DNA of 64,000 nucleotides, from contig NZ_FNZU01000002.1 of assembly GCF_900109325.1 (NCBI RefSeq), positions 186,001 to 250,000 of the forward strand, written 5' to 3'. This document shows, one piece after another, positions 1 to 9,736 of this stretch. The DNA comes from Alkalibacterium pelagium. GTDB lineage: Bacteria; Bacillota; Bacilli; Lactobacillales; Carnobacteriaceae_A. The notes beneath the pieces are model-generated. The model was given only the letters and a program-made list of their open reading frames with translations. It searched no databases and had not been told where the DNA came from. A program made the translations under genes and the position numbers. The number at the start of each line of letters is the position of its first letter. The first letter of the stretch is position 1.

Positions 1-315
1 ACTTCTCTGGCAATTGAAAAAAATAGAGTCATCGATCCTAATCCGATCATCACCAGCTTTCTATCCTGGTTTGACAAATTTTATACAGCCTGGGACGAGT
101 CGATGGACGCCTCCCCTTTCATTTCCCTCTGCAGAGAAAAGTCAGGACTGATCGGAAAGGAAATCGCTGTTCATCACGACCAAACTTCGAAATCTGCCCG
201 AGTCATCGACATCAGTGAAGAAGGAGAACTAGTCATCCGATACCGGGATACCAACGAAACAGACCGTCTAAACTCATTGAATTTCTCAGTCAGAGGACAG
301 TCCGGCTATATCTGA
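1..315 (+). CDS. birA: Biotin--[acetyl-CoA-carboxylase] ligase, C-terminal part
   Basis: The frame is open from base 1 and stops at 315, so only the last 104 residues are present and the start lies outside the window. The fragment begins with TSLAIE, then a helical stretch. It ends in the small beta-barrel domain typical of BirA (GLIGKEIAVHH, then ARVIDISEEGELVIRY). BirA attaches biotin to the carrier domains of carboxylases such as acetyl-CoA carboxylase, and in many Bacillota it also represses biotin genes through an N-terminal helix-turn-helix that cannot be seen here. The family call rests on the C-terminal domain pattern only. The gene converges on pnp and shares a terminator with it. 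Confidence 0.75.
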   Translation, partial: TSLAIEKNRVIDPNPIITSFLSWFDKFYTAWDESMDASPFISLCREKSGLIGKEIAVHHDQTSKSARVIDISEEGELVIRYRDTNETDRLNSLNFSVRGQSGYI

Positions 316-327
316 TGCAGTTATGTA

Positions 328-394
328 AAATAACCCACATGTCTCTTCTTTACGGTAAGCAGTTGCCTCGTAAGGATAGCCATGCGGGTTATAT
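328..394. terminator. Probable bidirectional terminator between birA and pnp
   Basis: ATAACCCACATG and CATGCGGGTTAT form a 12-bp stem with one G-T pair, closing a loop that holds a second small TTACG/CGTAA hairpin. A/T-rich tracts flank both sides. It lies between two convergent stop codons, so it can end transcription of birA (+) and pnp (-). Confidence 0.65.
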
Positions 395-426
395 TTATAT
401 TATTGATTGATAGAAGCCAAGTTCAA

Positions 427-2541
427 TTAGGCTTCGTCGTTGTTTCCGTTCAGGACAGCCTTGCGGGACAAGTTGACGCGCCCTCTGTCATCAATTTCCG
501 TTACTTTTACATCAAGCACATCGCCTACAGAAAATTCTTTGGCAACATCTTTAATATACTTATCAGACAGTTCTGAAACATGGACCAGACCATCTGTACC
601 TTTAATGATCTCCACGAACGCACCGAATTTCTCAATTCGTTTGATCGTTCCAGTATAGATCTTGCCGACTTCCACTTCTTCAGTCAGCTCTTCAATAATT
701 TCGATTGCTCGCTTGATTCCTTCAGCATCCTGACCGTAAATAGAGACATTACCCTCTTCGTCAATATCGATTTTAACATTCGTTTCATCAATAATGCTGT
801 TGATCGTTTCGCCGCCTTTACCGATAACGACTTTGATCTGATCAGGCTTGATCTTAATTGATTCGATCTTAGGAGCATACTGGCTCAATTCTTTGCGAGG
901 TTCTGGAATTTCTTCCTCGATGTTATCGATGATCTCAAGTCGGGCTTTCTTAGCCTGTACAAGTGCTTCTTCAAGAATCTCTTTCGTGATTCCTTCGATC
1001 TTGATATCCATCTGCAGAGCGGTGATCCCTTGTCTTGTACCGGCAACTTTAAAGTCCATATCGCCAAGGTGATCTTCCAGTCCCTGGATATCAGTTAGAA
1101 CGGTATAGTTGTCTCCGTCCATAACTAGACCCATAGCAATACCGCCGACTGGAGCTTTTATCGGCACACCGGCATCCATCAGTGCAAGTGTTCCGGCAGA
1201 AATACTTGCCTGAGAAGAAGATCCGTTTGATTCAAGCACTTCTGCTACTAAACGAATAGTGTACGGGAAGTCTTCCTCATTAGGAATGATGTAAGACAGT
1301 GCACGTTCACCCAAAGCACCGTGACCGATTTCACGTCGACCAGGTCCTCTGACAGGACCCGTTTCTCCGACAGAATATGGCGGGAAATTATAGTGGTGGA
1401 TGAATCGCTTGCTGTCTTCGCTGCTCAATCCATCAATGATCTGGTGTTCATTCAATGGTCCAAGCGTCGCAACTGACAGAGCCTGGGTCTGACCACGAGT
1501 GAAGAGTCCTGACCCGTGAACACGAGGCAGAATGCCTGCTTCGGATTCAAGTGGACGAATCTCATCGACTTTACGGCCGTCAGGTCTTGTATTCTCTTCA
1601 GTTATCAGACGACGAACTTCGTCTTTTTCCATGCCGTCGACGATGGTCTTAACATCTTTAACAACAGAATCATGATCTGGCGAATCACGGTACTCTTCTT
1701 CATATGCTTCGATGATCTGGTCTTTCAGTGTCCCAGTTTTTTCAGCTCTCTCCTGTTTATCAAAAGTCTGGATCGCTTCTTTCATCTGCTCATTATACTT
1801 GCCGATAATTTCCTGTTTAAGCTCTTCGTCAGGAAGAAGCAAAGTCACGTCCATTTTTTCCTGTCCGACTGCAGCAACAATCTCTTCCTGGAAGGCAACA
1901 AGTTCCTTGATCGCTTCGTGTCCAAATAGAAGGGCTTCAAGCATGTCTTCTTCAGCAACCTGATCCGCTCCACTTTCCACCATGTTGATGGCATCTTTTG
2001 TACCAGCTACGATCAATTCGATATCTGATTTTTCAGTTTCCTCTTCAGTCGGGTTGATGATAAATTTGCCATCTACACGTCCGACAGTTACTCCAGCAAT
2101 TGGTCCGTTGAATGGAATATCAGAAATGCATAGAGCAAGAGATGACCCGAACATCGCTGACATTTCAGGAGAGTTATCTGGATTCACAGACATGACTGTG
2201 TTAAAGATCTGAACATCATTTCGGAATCCGTCGGCGAACATTGGACGCAGGGGACGGTCAATCAGACGCGCTGTTAACGTTGCATTTTCTGAAGGACGGC
2301 CTTCACGTTTGATAAAGCCTCCTGGGATCTTACCTACTGAGTACATTTTTTCTTCATATACGACCATAAGCGGGAAGAATGGCATACTACTTGGGTTCTT
2401 GCTGCCGACAGCTGTAGAAAGAACAACAGTATCTTCGTAACGGACAAGGACTGCCCCGTTAGCCTGTTTCGCCATCTGGCCGATTTCTGCGGTCAGTTCT
2501 CTGCCGCCGATAGTTGTCTTGAATACTTGTTTGTTTGACAT
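427..2541 (-). CDS. pnp: Polyribonucleotide nucleotidyltransferase (PNPase)
   Basis: The 704-residue protein has the usual PNPase length and order: two RNase PH-type cores joined by a helical linker, a KH domain with the GKGG loop ([15 protein letters not shown]), and a C-terminal S1 domain ([19 protein letters not shown]). The second core carries the aspartates of the catalytic region in [14 protein letters not shown]. The enzyme degrades RNA 3' to 5' with phosphate in the cytoplasm and takes part in mRNA turnover and competence-related processing in Bacillota. The ATG is preceded by an AAGGAG-type site. It lies downstream of rpsO, the classic rpsO-pnp order, with a structured leader between them. 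Nothing is missing from the domain set. Confidence 0.97.
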   Translation of the reverse strand: MSNKQVFKTTIGGRELTAEIGQMAKQANGAVLVRYEDTVVLSTAVGSKNPSSMPFFPLMVVYEEKMYSVGKIPGGFIKREGRPSENATLTARLIDRPLRPMFADGFRNDVQIFNTVMSVNPDNSPEMSAMFGSSLALCISDIPFNGPIAGVTVGRVDGKFIINPTEEETEKSDIELIVAGTKDAINMVESGADQVAEEDMLEALLFGHEAIKELVAFQEEIVAAVGQEKMDVTLLLPDEELKQEIIGKYNEQMKEAIQTFDKQERAEKTGTLKDQIIEAYEEEYRDSPDHDSVVKDVKTIVDGMEKDEVRRLITEENTRPDGRKVDEIRPLESEAGILPRVHGSGLFTRGQTQALSVATLGPLNEHQIIDGLSSEDSKRFIHHYNFPPYSVGETGPVRGPGRREIGHGALGERALSYIIPNEEDFPYTIRLVAEVLESNGSSSQASISAGTLALMDAGVPIKAPVGGIAMGLVMDGDNYTVLTDIQGLEDHLGDMDFKVAGTRQGITALQMDIKIEGITKEILEEALVQAKKARLEIIDNIEEEIPEPRKELSQYAPKIESIKIKPDQIKVVIGKGGETINSIIDETNVKIDIDEEGNVSIYGQDAEGIKRAIEIIEELTEEVEVGKIYTGTIKRIEKFGAFVEIIKGTDGLVHVSELSDKYIKDVAKEFSVGDVLDVKVTEIDDRGRVNLSRKAVLNGNNDEA

Positions 2542-2664
2542 GAAATTCTCCTTTGTTCAGGTAGCCTAACCTACTAGACAAAGGTCAGCAGATCTGATCC
2601 ATTTCCATCTGCTCACATTTGCATAGTAGACAATTAAGCCCCTGACTGTTTTTTATAGTAAATA

Positions 2665-2690
2665 AAGCGAGATTCCTAAGAATCCCGCTT
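2665..2690 (-). terminator. Hairpin between rpsO and pnp
   Basis: On the minus strand AAGCGGGATTC, loop TTAG and GAATCTCGCTT form an 11-bp stem with one internal mismatch, followed by TTTATTTA. It can end rpsO transcripts or act as a processing stem in the pnp leader. In other bacteria the rpsO-pnp spacer carries an RNase-cleaved stem through which PNPase controls its own mRNA. That role here is inference. Confidence 0.6.
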
Positions 2691-2773
2691 CAACTAGTAA
2701 GATTAATCTGTCTGTCGTCCCGCTCATTCTTTATGCATAAGCATGCAGATCAGCGTGATGGGACAGGACAAAA

Positions 2774-3043
2774 TTAACGACGTAAACCAAGTCTCTTGAT
2801 CAATTCACGGTAACGGGTAATGTCTTTGTTACGTAGATAAGCAAGAAGGTTACGACGGTGACCAATTTTTTTCATTAGTCCGCGCATTGAATGAAAATCT
2901 TTCTTGTGTGTTTTTGCGTGCTCATTCAACTCGTTGATTTCTGCAGTCAATACTGCGATCTGTACTTCCGGAGAACCAGTATCTCCTTCGTGGCGAGCGT
3001 AATCAGTAATGATCTGTTGTTTCTGTTCTTTTGAAACTGCCAT
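2774..3043 (-). CDS. rpsO: 30S ribosomal protein S15
   Basis: This 89-residue protein starts [12 protein letters not shown] and contains the S15 signature [14 protein letters not shown] and the conserved [19 protein letters not shown] segment that contacts 16S rRNA and S6/S18. S15 is an early-binding protein of the small subunit platform. The frame is open farther upstream, but the ATG at 3043 has a good GAAAGAGGTGG ribosome site and fits the family length. It has its own sigma-A promoter and lies just upstream of pnp. The pyrE stop is about 135 bp upstream with no obvious terminator between. Confidence 0.98.
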   Translation of the reverse strand: MAVSKEQKQQIITDYARHEGDTGSPEVQIAVLTAEINELNEHAKTHKKDFHSMRGLMKKIGHRRNLLAYLRNKDITRYRELIKRLGLRR

Positions 3044-3108
3044 GTTTTCCACCTCTTTCCTGTTTATGACTCCATTTACTGAGTAAGCGCTGGTGAAACG
3101 ACAAACCA

Positions 3109-3137
3109 AGTAAAGGTCAGTGTGCCGACGCTGTCAA
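3109..3137 (-). promoter_or_regulatory. Sigma-A promoter of rpsO
   Basis: On the minus strand there is a perfect TTGACA (3132-3137), a 17-bp spacer and TTTACT (3109-3114). The predicted start is about 60 bases before the rpsO ATG. The promoter lies inside a CAGTGT/ACACTG dyad. Confidence 0.65.
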
Positions 3138-3179
3138 CACTGTACAAATACTACAGGATTCAGGGTCAAAAATCAAGTA

Positions 3180-3809
3180 TCAAAGCCAACTTTCCGGACT
3201 CTTTTTCCAACTTTCCAGACGCGACATATCCTCCTGATCCACTAGTCCATTCCTAAGTGCAGCGTCAATTAGAGAAGTATAATCTGTGATGGTGTGATAG
3301 TCGATATTCAAATCATGAAAGGCACTGGTTCCAAGATCGAGCTCGTACGTGAAAATCGCTGCCACTCCGAGTACATCAGCTCCTTCGCTTTTTGCTGCAT
3401 TGACGGCGTCGATGACACTCTGCCCTGTGGATATGAGGTCTTCGATCACGACGATTTTAGCATGAGGCTGAAAGGTTCCTTCTATCTGCTTACCAGTTCC
3501 GTGCTTTTTCGCTTCACTGCGAATATAGACCATTGGCAATTTCAGTCGATCTGCAATCCAGGCAGCGTGAGGTATTCCTGCTGTAGAGGTTCCTGCAATC
3601 ACTTCAACTTCAGGGTAATAAGTCTGAATGATATTGACGAATGCCGTGATTATTTTTTCCCTTACTTCAGGATAGCTCATAGTCAGACGATTGTCACAGT
3701 AAATCGGACTTTTGAGCCCGCTTGTCCATGTAAAGGGCTCTTTTGGTGATACTGTGACAGCCTTTATTCTTAACAGCTCTTCCGGTATGGTATGATGTTC
3801 TGTTTTCAT
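3180..3809 (-). CDS. pyrE: Orotate phosphoribosyltransferase
   Basis: This is the fifth step of UMP synthesis: orotate plus PRPP gives orotidine monophosphate. The protein (209 residues from the chosen start) has the type I PRTase fold, with SGLKSPIYCDNR near the N-terminus and the PRPP loop VVVIEDLISTGQS. The ATG at 3809 (MKTEHHT) is preferred because AAAGGA lies at a workable distance. An upstream in-frame ATG at 3827 (MERIKR) would overlap pyrF and has only a weak site. It is the last gene of the pyr operon, directly after pyrF, the same end order as in Bacillus. Substrates are shared with PyrF, which uses the product. Confidence 0.95.
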   Translation of the reverse strand: MKTEHHTIPEELLRIKAVTVSPKEPFTWTSGLKSPIYCDNRLTMSYPEVREKIITAFVNIIQTYYPEVEVIAGTSTAGIPHAAWIADRLKLPMVYIRSEAKKHGTGKQIEGTFQPHAKIVVIEDLISTGQSVIDAVNAAKSEGADVLGVAAIFTYELDLGTSAFHDLNIDYHTITDYTSLIDAALRNGLVDQEDMSRLESWKKSPESWL

Positions 3810-3814
3810 TCTCT

Positions 3815-4522
3815 TTATCCTTTCCATTCTCTTTGAATCGTGCTGTAGATTTCTGCAGGATCAGCAGCTTGAGTGATCGGACGTCCAACTACAATATGAG
3901 TGGATCCCATTTCCCTCGCTTCTGAAGGGGTAGCGACCCTTACCTGATCATCTTTGGACGAGTGATCCAGACGTATACCCGGCGTCACTCTAAGAAAACG
4001 GTCATCGGTTGCACTCCTGATCAGATCAGCTTCATGAGCCGAGCAGACTACGCCATCAGCTCCTGAATCAAAGGCCAGCTTCGCATAGTGTCGTACACTC
4101 TCTTCCATTGTAAAGCTTATTCCTTGTTCCACCTGCATAATCTGTTCCGAAGTTGATGTCAGCTGAGTGACCGCCAGCAAAAGTGGCCGTTTACGACCGT
4201 GGGCTGTCCCACTTTCAAGTCCTTCTACCGCTGCCGCGATCATCCGGCTGCCACCTGCTGCATGAACATTGATCATGTCTACCCCAAGACGGGCTATGCC
4301 GGACATCGCTTTTTTCACTGTTGTCGGAATATCATGAAGTTTGATGTCAAGAAAGACACTATGCCCTCTGTTTTTGACCAGGTAGACAATCTCTGGTCCC
4401 TGCTGATAAAACAGTTCCATACCTATTTTAACATTTAACGTGTCAGAATCGAATCGATTTAAAAACGCTTCAGTATCTTTTGAGTTGGAAAAATCCAGTG
4501 CAATGATCGGTTCATTATCCAA
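3815..4522 (-). CDS. pyrF: Orotidine 5'-phosphate decarboxylase
   Basis: The enzyme decarboxylates OMP to UMP, the final step of the pathway. The 235-residue TIM-barrel protein has the catalytic segment DIKLHDIPTTVKKA, which holds the Asp-Lys-Asp charge network, and the phosphate-binding VVGRPIT near the end. Translation appears to start at TTG (4522): TTG-GAT-AAT lies 8 to 9 bases after a strong GGAGGG, and this start overlaps the pyrD stop by 8 bases. An ATG at an equivalent position is absent. Overlap on both sides suggests translational coupling with pyrD and pyrE. Confidence 0.95.
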   Translation of the reverse strand: MDNEPIIALDFSNSKDTEAFLNRFDSDTLNVKIGMELFYQQGPEIVYLVKNRGHSVFLDIKLHDIPTTVKKAMSGIARLGVDMINVHAAGGSRMIAAAVEGLESGTAHGRKRPLLLAVTQLTSTSEQIMQVEQGISFTMEESVRHYAKLAFDSGADGVVCSAHEADLIRSATDDRFLRVTPGIRLDHSSKDDQVRVATPSEAREMGSTHIVVGRPITQAADPAEIYSTIQREWKG

Positions 4523-5441
4523 GCCGACGTCCCTCCTTCACTTCCCTGATCAAGTCTTCAATCGATTCGATGCCGAGATCAGCCATTCGGTCCGGAAGCG
4601 CATCAATGATTTCATTCATGACCACCGGATTGTGATATGTCGCCGTACCTACAGCCACAGCAGAAGCACCCGCCAGAAACATCTGAATGACATCATCTGC
4701 GCTGCGGATGCCTCCCATCCCGATAATCGGAACAGACACCTCACGTGATACCTGATAGACCATTCTAACTGCGATCGGAAAAATGCTCTCCCCTGACAGT
4801 CCACCCATGACATTTCCCAGGACCGGCTTTCTAGTTTTAGTGTCAAAATTCATCCCTAAAACTGTATTGATGAGGCTCAGACCATCCGCTCCTCCTTCTT
4901 CAGCTGCCTTGGCGATAGTCACAATATCCGTCACATTAGGCGTCAGTTTGACGTACACTGGAAGTGATGTCACCTGCTTGACTTTTTCGGTTATACGTCT
5001 GACAGCTGACGGATCGACTCCAAAAGTCAGTCCACCTTCTTTAACATTGGGACAGGACAAATTCAGTTCCAATGCACTCAACACACCTGATTTGCTTAAA
5101 ATATCTGCTACTTCAACAAACTCCTCTTCCGTCTCTCCTGCTACACTCCCGATGACCGGTGTCGAGAATCCGTGTAATCGTGGAAGTTTTTCGCTGACGA
5201 CCTTTTCTACACCAGGATTTTTCAATCCTACAGCGTTTAGTGCACTATGATTTAGTGGATGAAATTTGGGGTCTTCATTTCCTATTCTTGCCTGACGGGT
5301 GGTAGATTTCAACACAATTGCTCCAAGACGATCGTAGTCATACAAATCATGGTACATATCACCAAATCCGAACGTCCCACTTGCAGGCATAACTGGATTT
5401 TTCATATTTAATCCGGGTAGTGAAACAGATAGTCGTGTCAT
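4515..5441 (-). CDS. pyrD: Dihydroorotate dehydrogenase, class 1 (1B-like catalytic subunit)
   Basis: It oxidises dihydroorotate to orotate on FMN. The 308-residue protein has the class 1 active-site segment ELNLSCPNVKEGG, with cysteine as the likely catalytic base, and FMN phosphate motifs IPIIGMGGI and AVAVGTATY. The NVKEGG form looks like class 1B (PyrDB), which normally pairs with the iron-sulfur/FAD subunit PyrK to use NAD+. No pyrK lies between carB and pyrD, where Bacillus has it, or elsewhere in the window. The ATG at 5441 has GGAGGAGCAAT in front. The upstream open extension was rejected because it lacks a site and would overlap carB. Confidence 0.93.
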   Translation of the reverse strand: MTRLSVSLPGLNMKNPVMPASGTFGFGDMYHDLYDYDRLGAIVLKSTTRQARIGNEDPKFHPLNHSALNAVGLKNPGVEKVVSEKLPRLHGFSTPVIGSVAGETEEEFVEVADILSKSGVLSALELNLSCPNVKEGGLTFGVDPSAVRRITEKVKQVTSLPVYVKLTPNVTDIVTIAKAAEEGGADGLSLINTVLGMNFDTKTRKPVLGNVMGGLSGESIFPIAVRMVYQVSREVSVPIIGMGGIRSADDVIQMFLAGASAVAVGTATYHNPVVMNEIIDALPDRMADLGIESIEDLIREVKEGRRLG

Positions 5442-5466
5442 ATTGCTCCTCCATTTAAAAGTATTT

Positions 5467-8400
5467 TTAAAGTGCTGAAGTTGTAAATGTACGCGATTCA
5501 AGAACACTGATGATGGCTGAAACAGTATCAAGTGATGTCATCAGTGGAATCCCTTTTTCAATTGAGCTTTTTCTGATAGACAGACCGTCTTGTACAGCTT
5601 CAATGTTTTTGCCCATAGTATTGACGACCAGATTGACCTGTCCACTCATGATCAGATCAAGAATATCATATGACTGGTCTTCAGGATTACCAGTTTTTTC
5701 AATTTGATCAGCAGGAATCCCTCTCTCCTTAAAATTACGAGCCGTTCCTTCGGTAGCGGTGATTGAATAGCCGATATTGACAAGTCTGGCAGCTAAATCA
5801 GCTGCTTCATTTTTATCTTCGTCAGCTACAGTAAACAGGACTGTTCCGTGTTCCGGAAGTCTCATATCGCTTGCCTCAAATGCTTTGTATAATGCTTTCT
5901 CCAGTGTACTGTCGCTCCCCATTACTTCTCCAGTCGATTTCATTTCCGGTCCCAGCGTGGCATCCACTTTGTTCAGTTTAGAAAAACTGAACACTGGTGC
6001 TTTTACATGGACCATCGAAGAGAGTGTATGGAGACCCGGTGTATAGCCCTGATCTAGAATGGATTGACCTAGTATCGCTTTTGTTGCAACTTGAGCCATT
6101 GCAATGCCGGTAACTTTGCTTAGAAATGGTAAAGTACGGCTGGCTCGCGGGTTAACTTCGATAACGTATACCGTCTCTTCGTGAATAACAAACTGAATAT
6201 TCATGAGCCCCACACAGTTCAGACCCAGACTCAATCTTTCGGTGTAATCGATAATCGTATCGATCACGTTCTGAGAAAGGCGCTGTGGTGGATAGACAGC
6301 CATGGAATCTCCAGAGTGCACGCCCGAGCGTTCTACATGCTCCATGATTCCTGGGATCAGCACCTGTTCTCCATCACAGATGGCATCCACTTCTACTTCT
6401 TCGCCTATCAGGTAGCGGTCGATAAGTACGGGATGTTCTGAAGATATACGTACAGCATCATTCATGTATCTTGACAGATCAGCAGCATTATCTACGATCT
6501 GCATTCCTCTACCCCCAAGTACATAACTCGGACGGACAAGAACCGGATAACCTATAGAAGAGGCTATAGTCAGCGCTTGTTCTTCCGTAACAGCGGTTCC
6601 CCCCTCAGGCTGAAGAATACTCAGACTCTTCAGGGCTTTCTCAAATTCATCTCTGTTCTCTGCTCGATCCAGATCTTCAACAGTAGTCCCAAGAATTTTC
6701 ACCCCACGTTTTTGTAAAGGTTCAGCCAGATTGATAGCCGTCTGTCCACCAAACTGAACAATCACTCCTACTGGATTTTCCAGCTGGATAACATTCATGA
6801 CATCTTCAACTGTCAGAGGTTCAAAGTACAGCTTATCCGAAATAGAAAAGTCTGTAGACACAGTTTCCGGATTGTTGTTCATTATGATCGCCTCATACCC
6901 AGCTTCCTGAATGGCTTTAACTGAATGGACGGTCGCATAATCGAATTCAACCCCCTGCCCTATGCGGATCGGACCGGAACCCAAGACAAGCACTGACTGT
7001 TTATCTGTAACCAGGCTCTCCTGCTCCTCTTCATAAGTACTGTAGAAATAGGGCGTGGATGATTCGAATTCAGCAGCACAAGTATCGACCGTCTTGTACA
7101 CCGGCAGAAGCTCGTGCATGACTCTGAACTGACTGATTTCATCTTCGGTCGCATTCCATAGTTCAGCTATTTTCCAGTCAGAAAAGCCATAGGATTTAGC
7201 ATAGGCAAGCAGATCAAGATCCCACCGACCTTCCGTCAGCCGCTGTTCGATTTCGACGATATGAAGCAGTTTGTCGAGGAAGAATAAGTCGATTTTTGTC
7301 AGTGACGCGAGTTCTTCCACTGGATACCCTCTTCTAATGGCTTCAACAAGATAAAACAGACGGTCATCCTGAGCTTTGACTGTCTTGTTGATCAGCTGGT
7401 CATCGTCAAGATGATCCAGCTCAGCCAGCTGTACATGGCTGACCCCTATTTCAAGTGACCGGACAGCCTTCAATAAACTTTCTTCAATAGTCCGACCGAT
7501 CGACATGACTTCACCTGTCGCTTTCATTTGAGTAGTCAGTGTTCGGTCCCCTGTTTCAAATTTATCGAAAGGCCATCTCGGGATCTTAGCAACTACATAA
7601 TCCAGAGCTGGTTCGAATTGGGCATATGTCGTTTCAGTGACAGGATTTTTCATTTCATCTAAAGTCAATCCGACAGCGATTTTAGCTGCAAGTTTAGCAA
7701 TAGGATAACCTGTAGCTTTACTGGCCAGAGCAGAGGATCGGCTTACTCTTGGATTGACTTCAATTACGAAGTAATCAAAACTGTTCGGGTCAAGAGCCAG
7801 CTGGACATTACATCCCCCTTCAATACCCAATGCTCTAATGATTTTAAGGGAGGCATCTCTCAGCAGCTGATATTCCTTGTCGGTCAGTGTCTGACTTGGC
7901 GCAATGACAATCGAATCTCCCGTATGAATGCCGACGGGGTCGATATTTTCCATATTACAGACGACCATCGCATTGTCATCAGAGTCTCTCATGACCTCGT
8001 ATTCAATCTCTTTATATCCGGCAATACTCCGCTCGATCAGACACTGGTTCACTGGAGACAGTTTCAGCCCATTCCCGACGATGTCACGCAGTTCCTTTTC
8101 GTTGTCACACAGTCCACCTCCGGTTCCACCCATGGTAAATGCCGGTCTGACAATAACGGGATAACCGATTGAGTCTGCGAAATCCAATGCTTCCTGGGTG
8201 GTATGGACAATATCGCTATCCGGTACAGGTTCATTCAATTCTCTCATCAGTTCTCTGAACTGATCGCGGTCTTCTGCTTTATTAATAGCTGACAGACGGG
8301 TACCCAGCAGCTCGATCCCCAGCTCATCAAGTATGCCTGTCTCATTGAGCGCAATCGCCATATTCAGTCCCATCTGTCCACCTAAGGTCGGCAGCAGTGC

Positions 8401-8652
8401 ATCCGGTCGCTCTTTTCTCAGTATTCTTGAAATAAATTCGACAGTCAGAGGTTCGATATACACTCTATCTGCTATCTCCTTATCCGTCATGATCGTAGCC
8501 GGGTTAGAGTTGATAAGAACCACTTCATAGCCTTCTTCTCTCAGAGCCAGACACGCCTGAGTCCCGGCGTAGTCAAATTCTGCAGCCTGCCCGATGATGA
8601 TCGGTCCAGAGCCAATCACTACAATCGTCTTGATATCTGTTCGCTTAGGCAT
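5467..8652 (-). CDS. carB: Carbamoyl-phosphate synthase large subunit
   Basis: This 1061-residue protein has the full two-half structure: each half starts with a VLxxGSGPIxIGQ nucleotide-binding segment (near residues 10 and 555) and carries an ATP-grasp domain. The C-terminal MGS-like domain ([19 protein letters not shown]) binds allosteric effectors. It makes carbamoyl phosphate from bicarbonate, ATP and ammonia tunnelled from CarA. The start [10 protein letters not shown] at 8652 overlaps the end of carA by 8 bases, as expected for coupled subunits. The longer open frame upstream is just the carA overlap. Its product feeds PyrB, and arginine synthesis if present. Confidence 0.97.
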   Translation of the reverse strand: MPKRTDIKTIVVIGSGPIIIGQAAEFDYAGTQACLALREEGYEVVLINSNPATIMTDKEIADRVYIEPLTVEFISRILRKERPDALLPTLGGQMGLNMAIALNETGILDELGIELLGTRLSAINKAEDRDQFRELMRELNEPVPDSDIVHTTQEALDFADSIGYPVIVRPAFTMGGTGGGLCDNEKELRDIVGNGLKLSPVNQCLIERSIAGYKEIEYEVMRDSDDNAMVVCNMENIDPVGIHTGDSIVIAPSQTLTDKEYQLLRDASLKIIRALGIEGGCNVQLALDPNSFDYFVIEVNPRVSRSSALASKATGYPIAKLAAKIAVGLTLDEMKNPVTETTYAQFEPALDYVVAKIPRWPFDKFETGDRTLTTQMKATGEVMSIGRTIEESLLKAVRSLEIGVSHVQLAELDHLDDDQLINKTVKAQDDRLFYLVEAIRRGYPVEELASLTKIDLFFLDKLLHIVEIEQRLTEGRWDLDLLAYAKSYGFSDWKIAELWNATEDEISQFRVMHELLPVYKTVDTCAAEFESSTPYFYSTYEEEQESLVTDKQSVLVLGSGPIRIGQGVEFDYATVHSVKAIQEAGYEAIIMNNNPETVSTDFSISDKLYFEPLTVEDVMNVIQLENPVGVIVQFGGQTAINLAEPLQKRGVKILGTTVEDLDRAENRDEFEKALKSLSILQPEGGTAVTEEQALTIASSIGYPVLVRPSYVLGGRGMQIVDNAADLSRYMNDAVRISSEHPVLIDRYLIGEEVEVDAICDGEQVLIPGIMEHVERSGVHSGDSMAVYPPQRLSQNVIDTIIDYTERLSLGLNCVGLMNIQFVIHEETVYVIEVNPRASRTLPFLSKVTGIAMAQVATKAILGQSILDQGYTPGLHTLSSMVHVKAPVFSFSKLNKVDATLGPEMKSTGEVMGSDSTLEKALYKAFEASDMRLPEHGTVLFTVADEDKNEAADLAARLVNIGYSITATEGTARNFKERGIPADQIEKTGNPEDQSYDILDLIMSGQVNLVVNTMGKNIEAVQDGLSIRKSSIEKGIPLMTSLDTVSAIISVLESRTFTTSAL

Positions 8653-9736
8653 TCGTTTCTTCCACCTTCCATGCATCCATTTCTTCAATAAACTGGTCGA
8701 ACAGGTCTGCGGCATCATGAGGTCCAGGTGCAGCATCCGGATGATACTGTACGCTGAACACCGGATACCGGCGATGTCTCAATCCTTCAACTGTTCCATC
8801 ATTGATTTCAATGTGTGTGATTCTCAGTTCATTATTATCGACTGATTCTTCAGATACCGCATATCCGTGGTTCTGAGACGTAAAATCGATTCGACCAGTC
8901 GCGATCTCACGTACTGGATGATTAAATCCTCTATGACCAAAAGTCATTTTAAACGTATCTGCACCATTCGCCAGAGCAATCAGCTGATGACCAAGACAAA
9001 TCCCGAAAATCGGTACATGTTTCTGTAGTTCTCTGATCATGTCATGGGCATACGGCAGATCTTTAGGATCGCCTGGTCCGTTCGTCAGCATCACCCCGTC
9101 AGGTTTCAGATTGAGTATGGTATCTACTTTTGTATCATGCGGCAGAACCGTTACATGACATCCTCTTTTATTCAATTCATGCAGGATACTATGCTTCAGA
9201 CCAAAATCGATGACAATCACGCGACGTCCATTTTGAGGACTGACATAAGGGCGTTCAGTAGACACTTGAGCGACCTGATCAGTCGGAAGAGTAACGGATT
9301 TAAGCCGGTCGATTAATGCATCTGTCTCTTCTGTAAAATCCGTTAAAATGGCTTTCATAGCGCCATGTTCACGAATCACTCGCGTCAGTCGCCTCGTATC
9401 GACACCAGTAAGTCCTGGAATATCTTTTTCTGTTAAAAATTCATCCAGATTCATTCTGCTTCGCCAGTTTGATGGTCGTCTCGCAAATTCCTTGACGATC
9501 ACAGCTTTTGTCGTTGGGAAAATGGATTCGTAGTCATCCCTGTTGATGCCTGCATTTCCTACTAAAGGATAAGTAAAAGTCAGCAGCTGACCATTGTATG
9601 ACTGATCAGTGATTGATTCCTGATAACCGGTCATTCCTGTGTTGAAAACGACTTCTCCGATCGTTTCTTTTTCAGCACCAAATCCGAATCCTTTAAAGAC
9701 ATTTCCGTCTTCCAGTACGAGCATTCTTTTTTTCAT
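8645..9736 (-). CDS. carA: Carbamoyl-phosphate synthase small (glutaminase) subunit
   Basis: This 363-residue glutaminase supplies ammonia to CarB. It has an N-terminal CPSase small-chain domain ([13 protein letters not shown]) and a C-terminal class I amidotransferase domain with the nucleophile in FGICLGHQ. The histidine and third triad residue fall in [13 protein letters not shown]. Most family members have HPE at this place, so the usual triad glutamate is an aspartate here (codon GAT read directly). The ATG overlaps the pyrC stop as ATGA, and the end overlaps carB by 8 bases. The gene is complete and should be functional. Confidence 0.96.
   Translation of the reverse strand: MKKRMLVLEDGNVFKGFGFGAEKETIGEVVFNTGMTGYQESITDQSYNGQLLTFTYPLVGNAGINRDDYESIFPTTKAVIVKEFARRPSNWRSRMNLDEFLTEKDIPGLTGVDTRRLTRVIREHGAMKAILTDFTEETDALIDRLKSVTLPTDQVAQVSTERPYVSPQNGRRVIVIDFGLKHSILHELNKRGCHVTVLPHDTKVDTILNLKPDGVMLTNGPGDPKDLPYAHDMIRELQKHVPIFGICLGHQLIALANGADTFKMTFGHRGFNHPVREIATGRIDFTSQNHGYAVSEESVDNNELRITHIEINDGTVEGLRHRRYPVFSVQYHPDAAPGPHDAADLFDQFIEEMDAWKVEETNA

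Noticed and set aside
1516-1929. Plus-strand frame of 137 codons opposite pnp
   Set aside because: Antisense shadow of a conserved gene; no ribosome site and no family pattern.
4783-5250. Plus-strand frame of 155 codons opposite pyrD
   Set aside because: Antisense to a clear enzyme gene and Ser/Pro/Thr-rich, as is usual for shadow frames.
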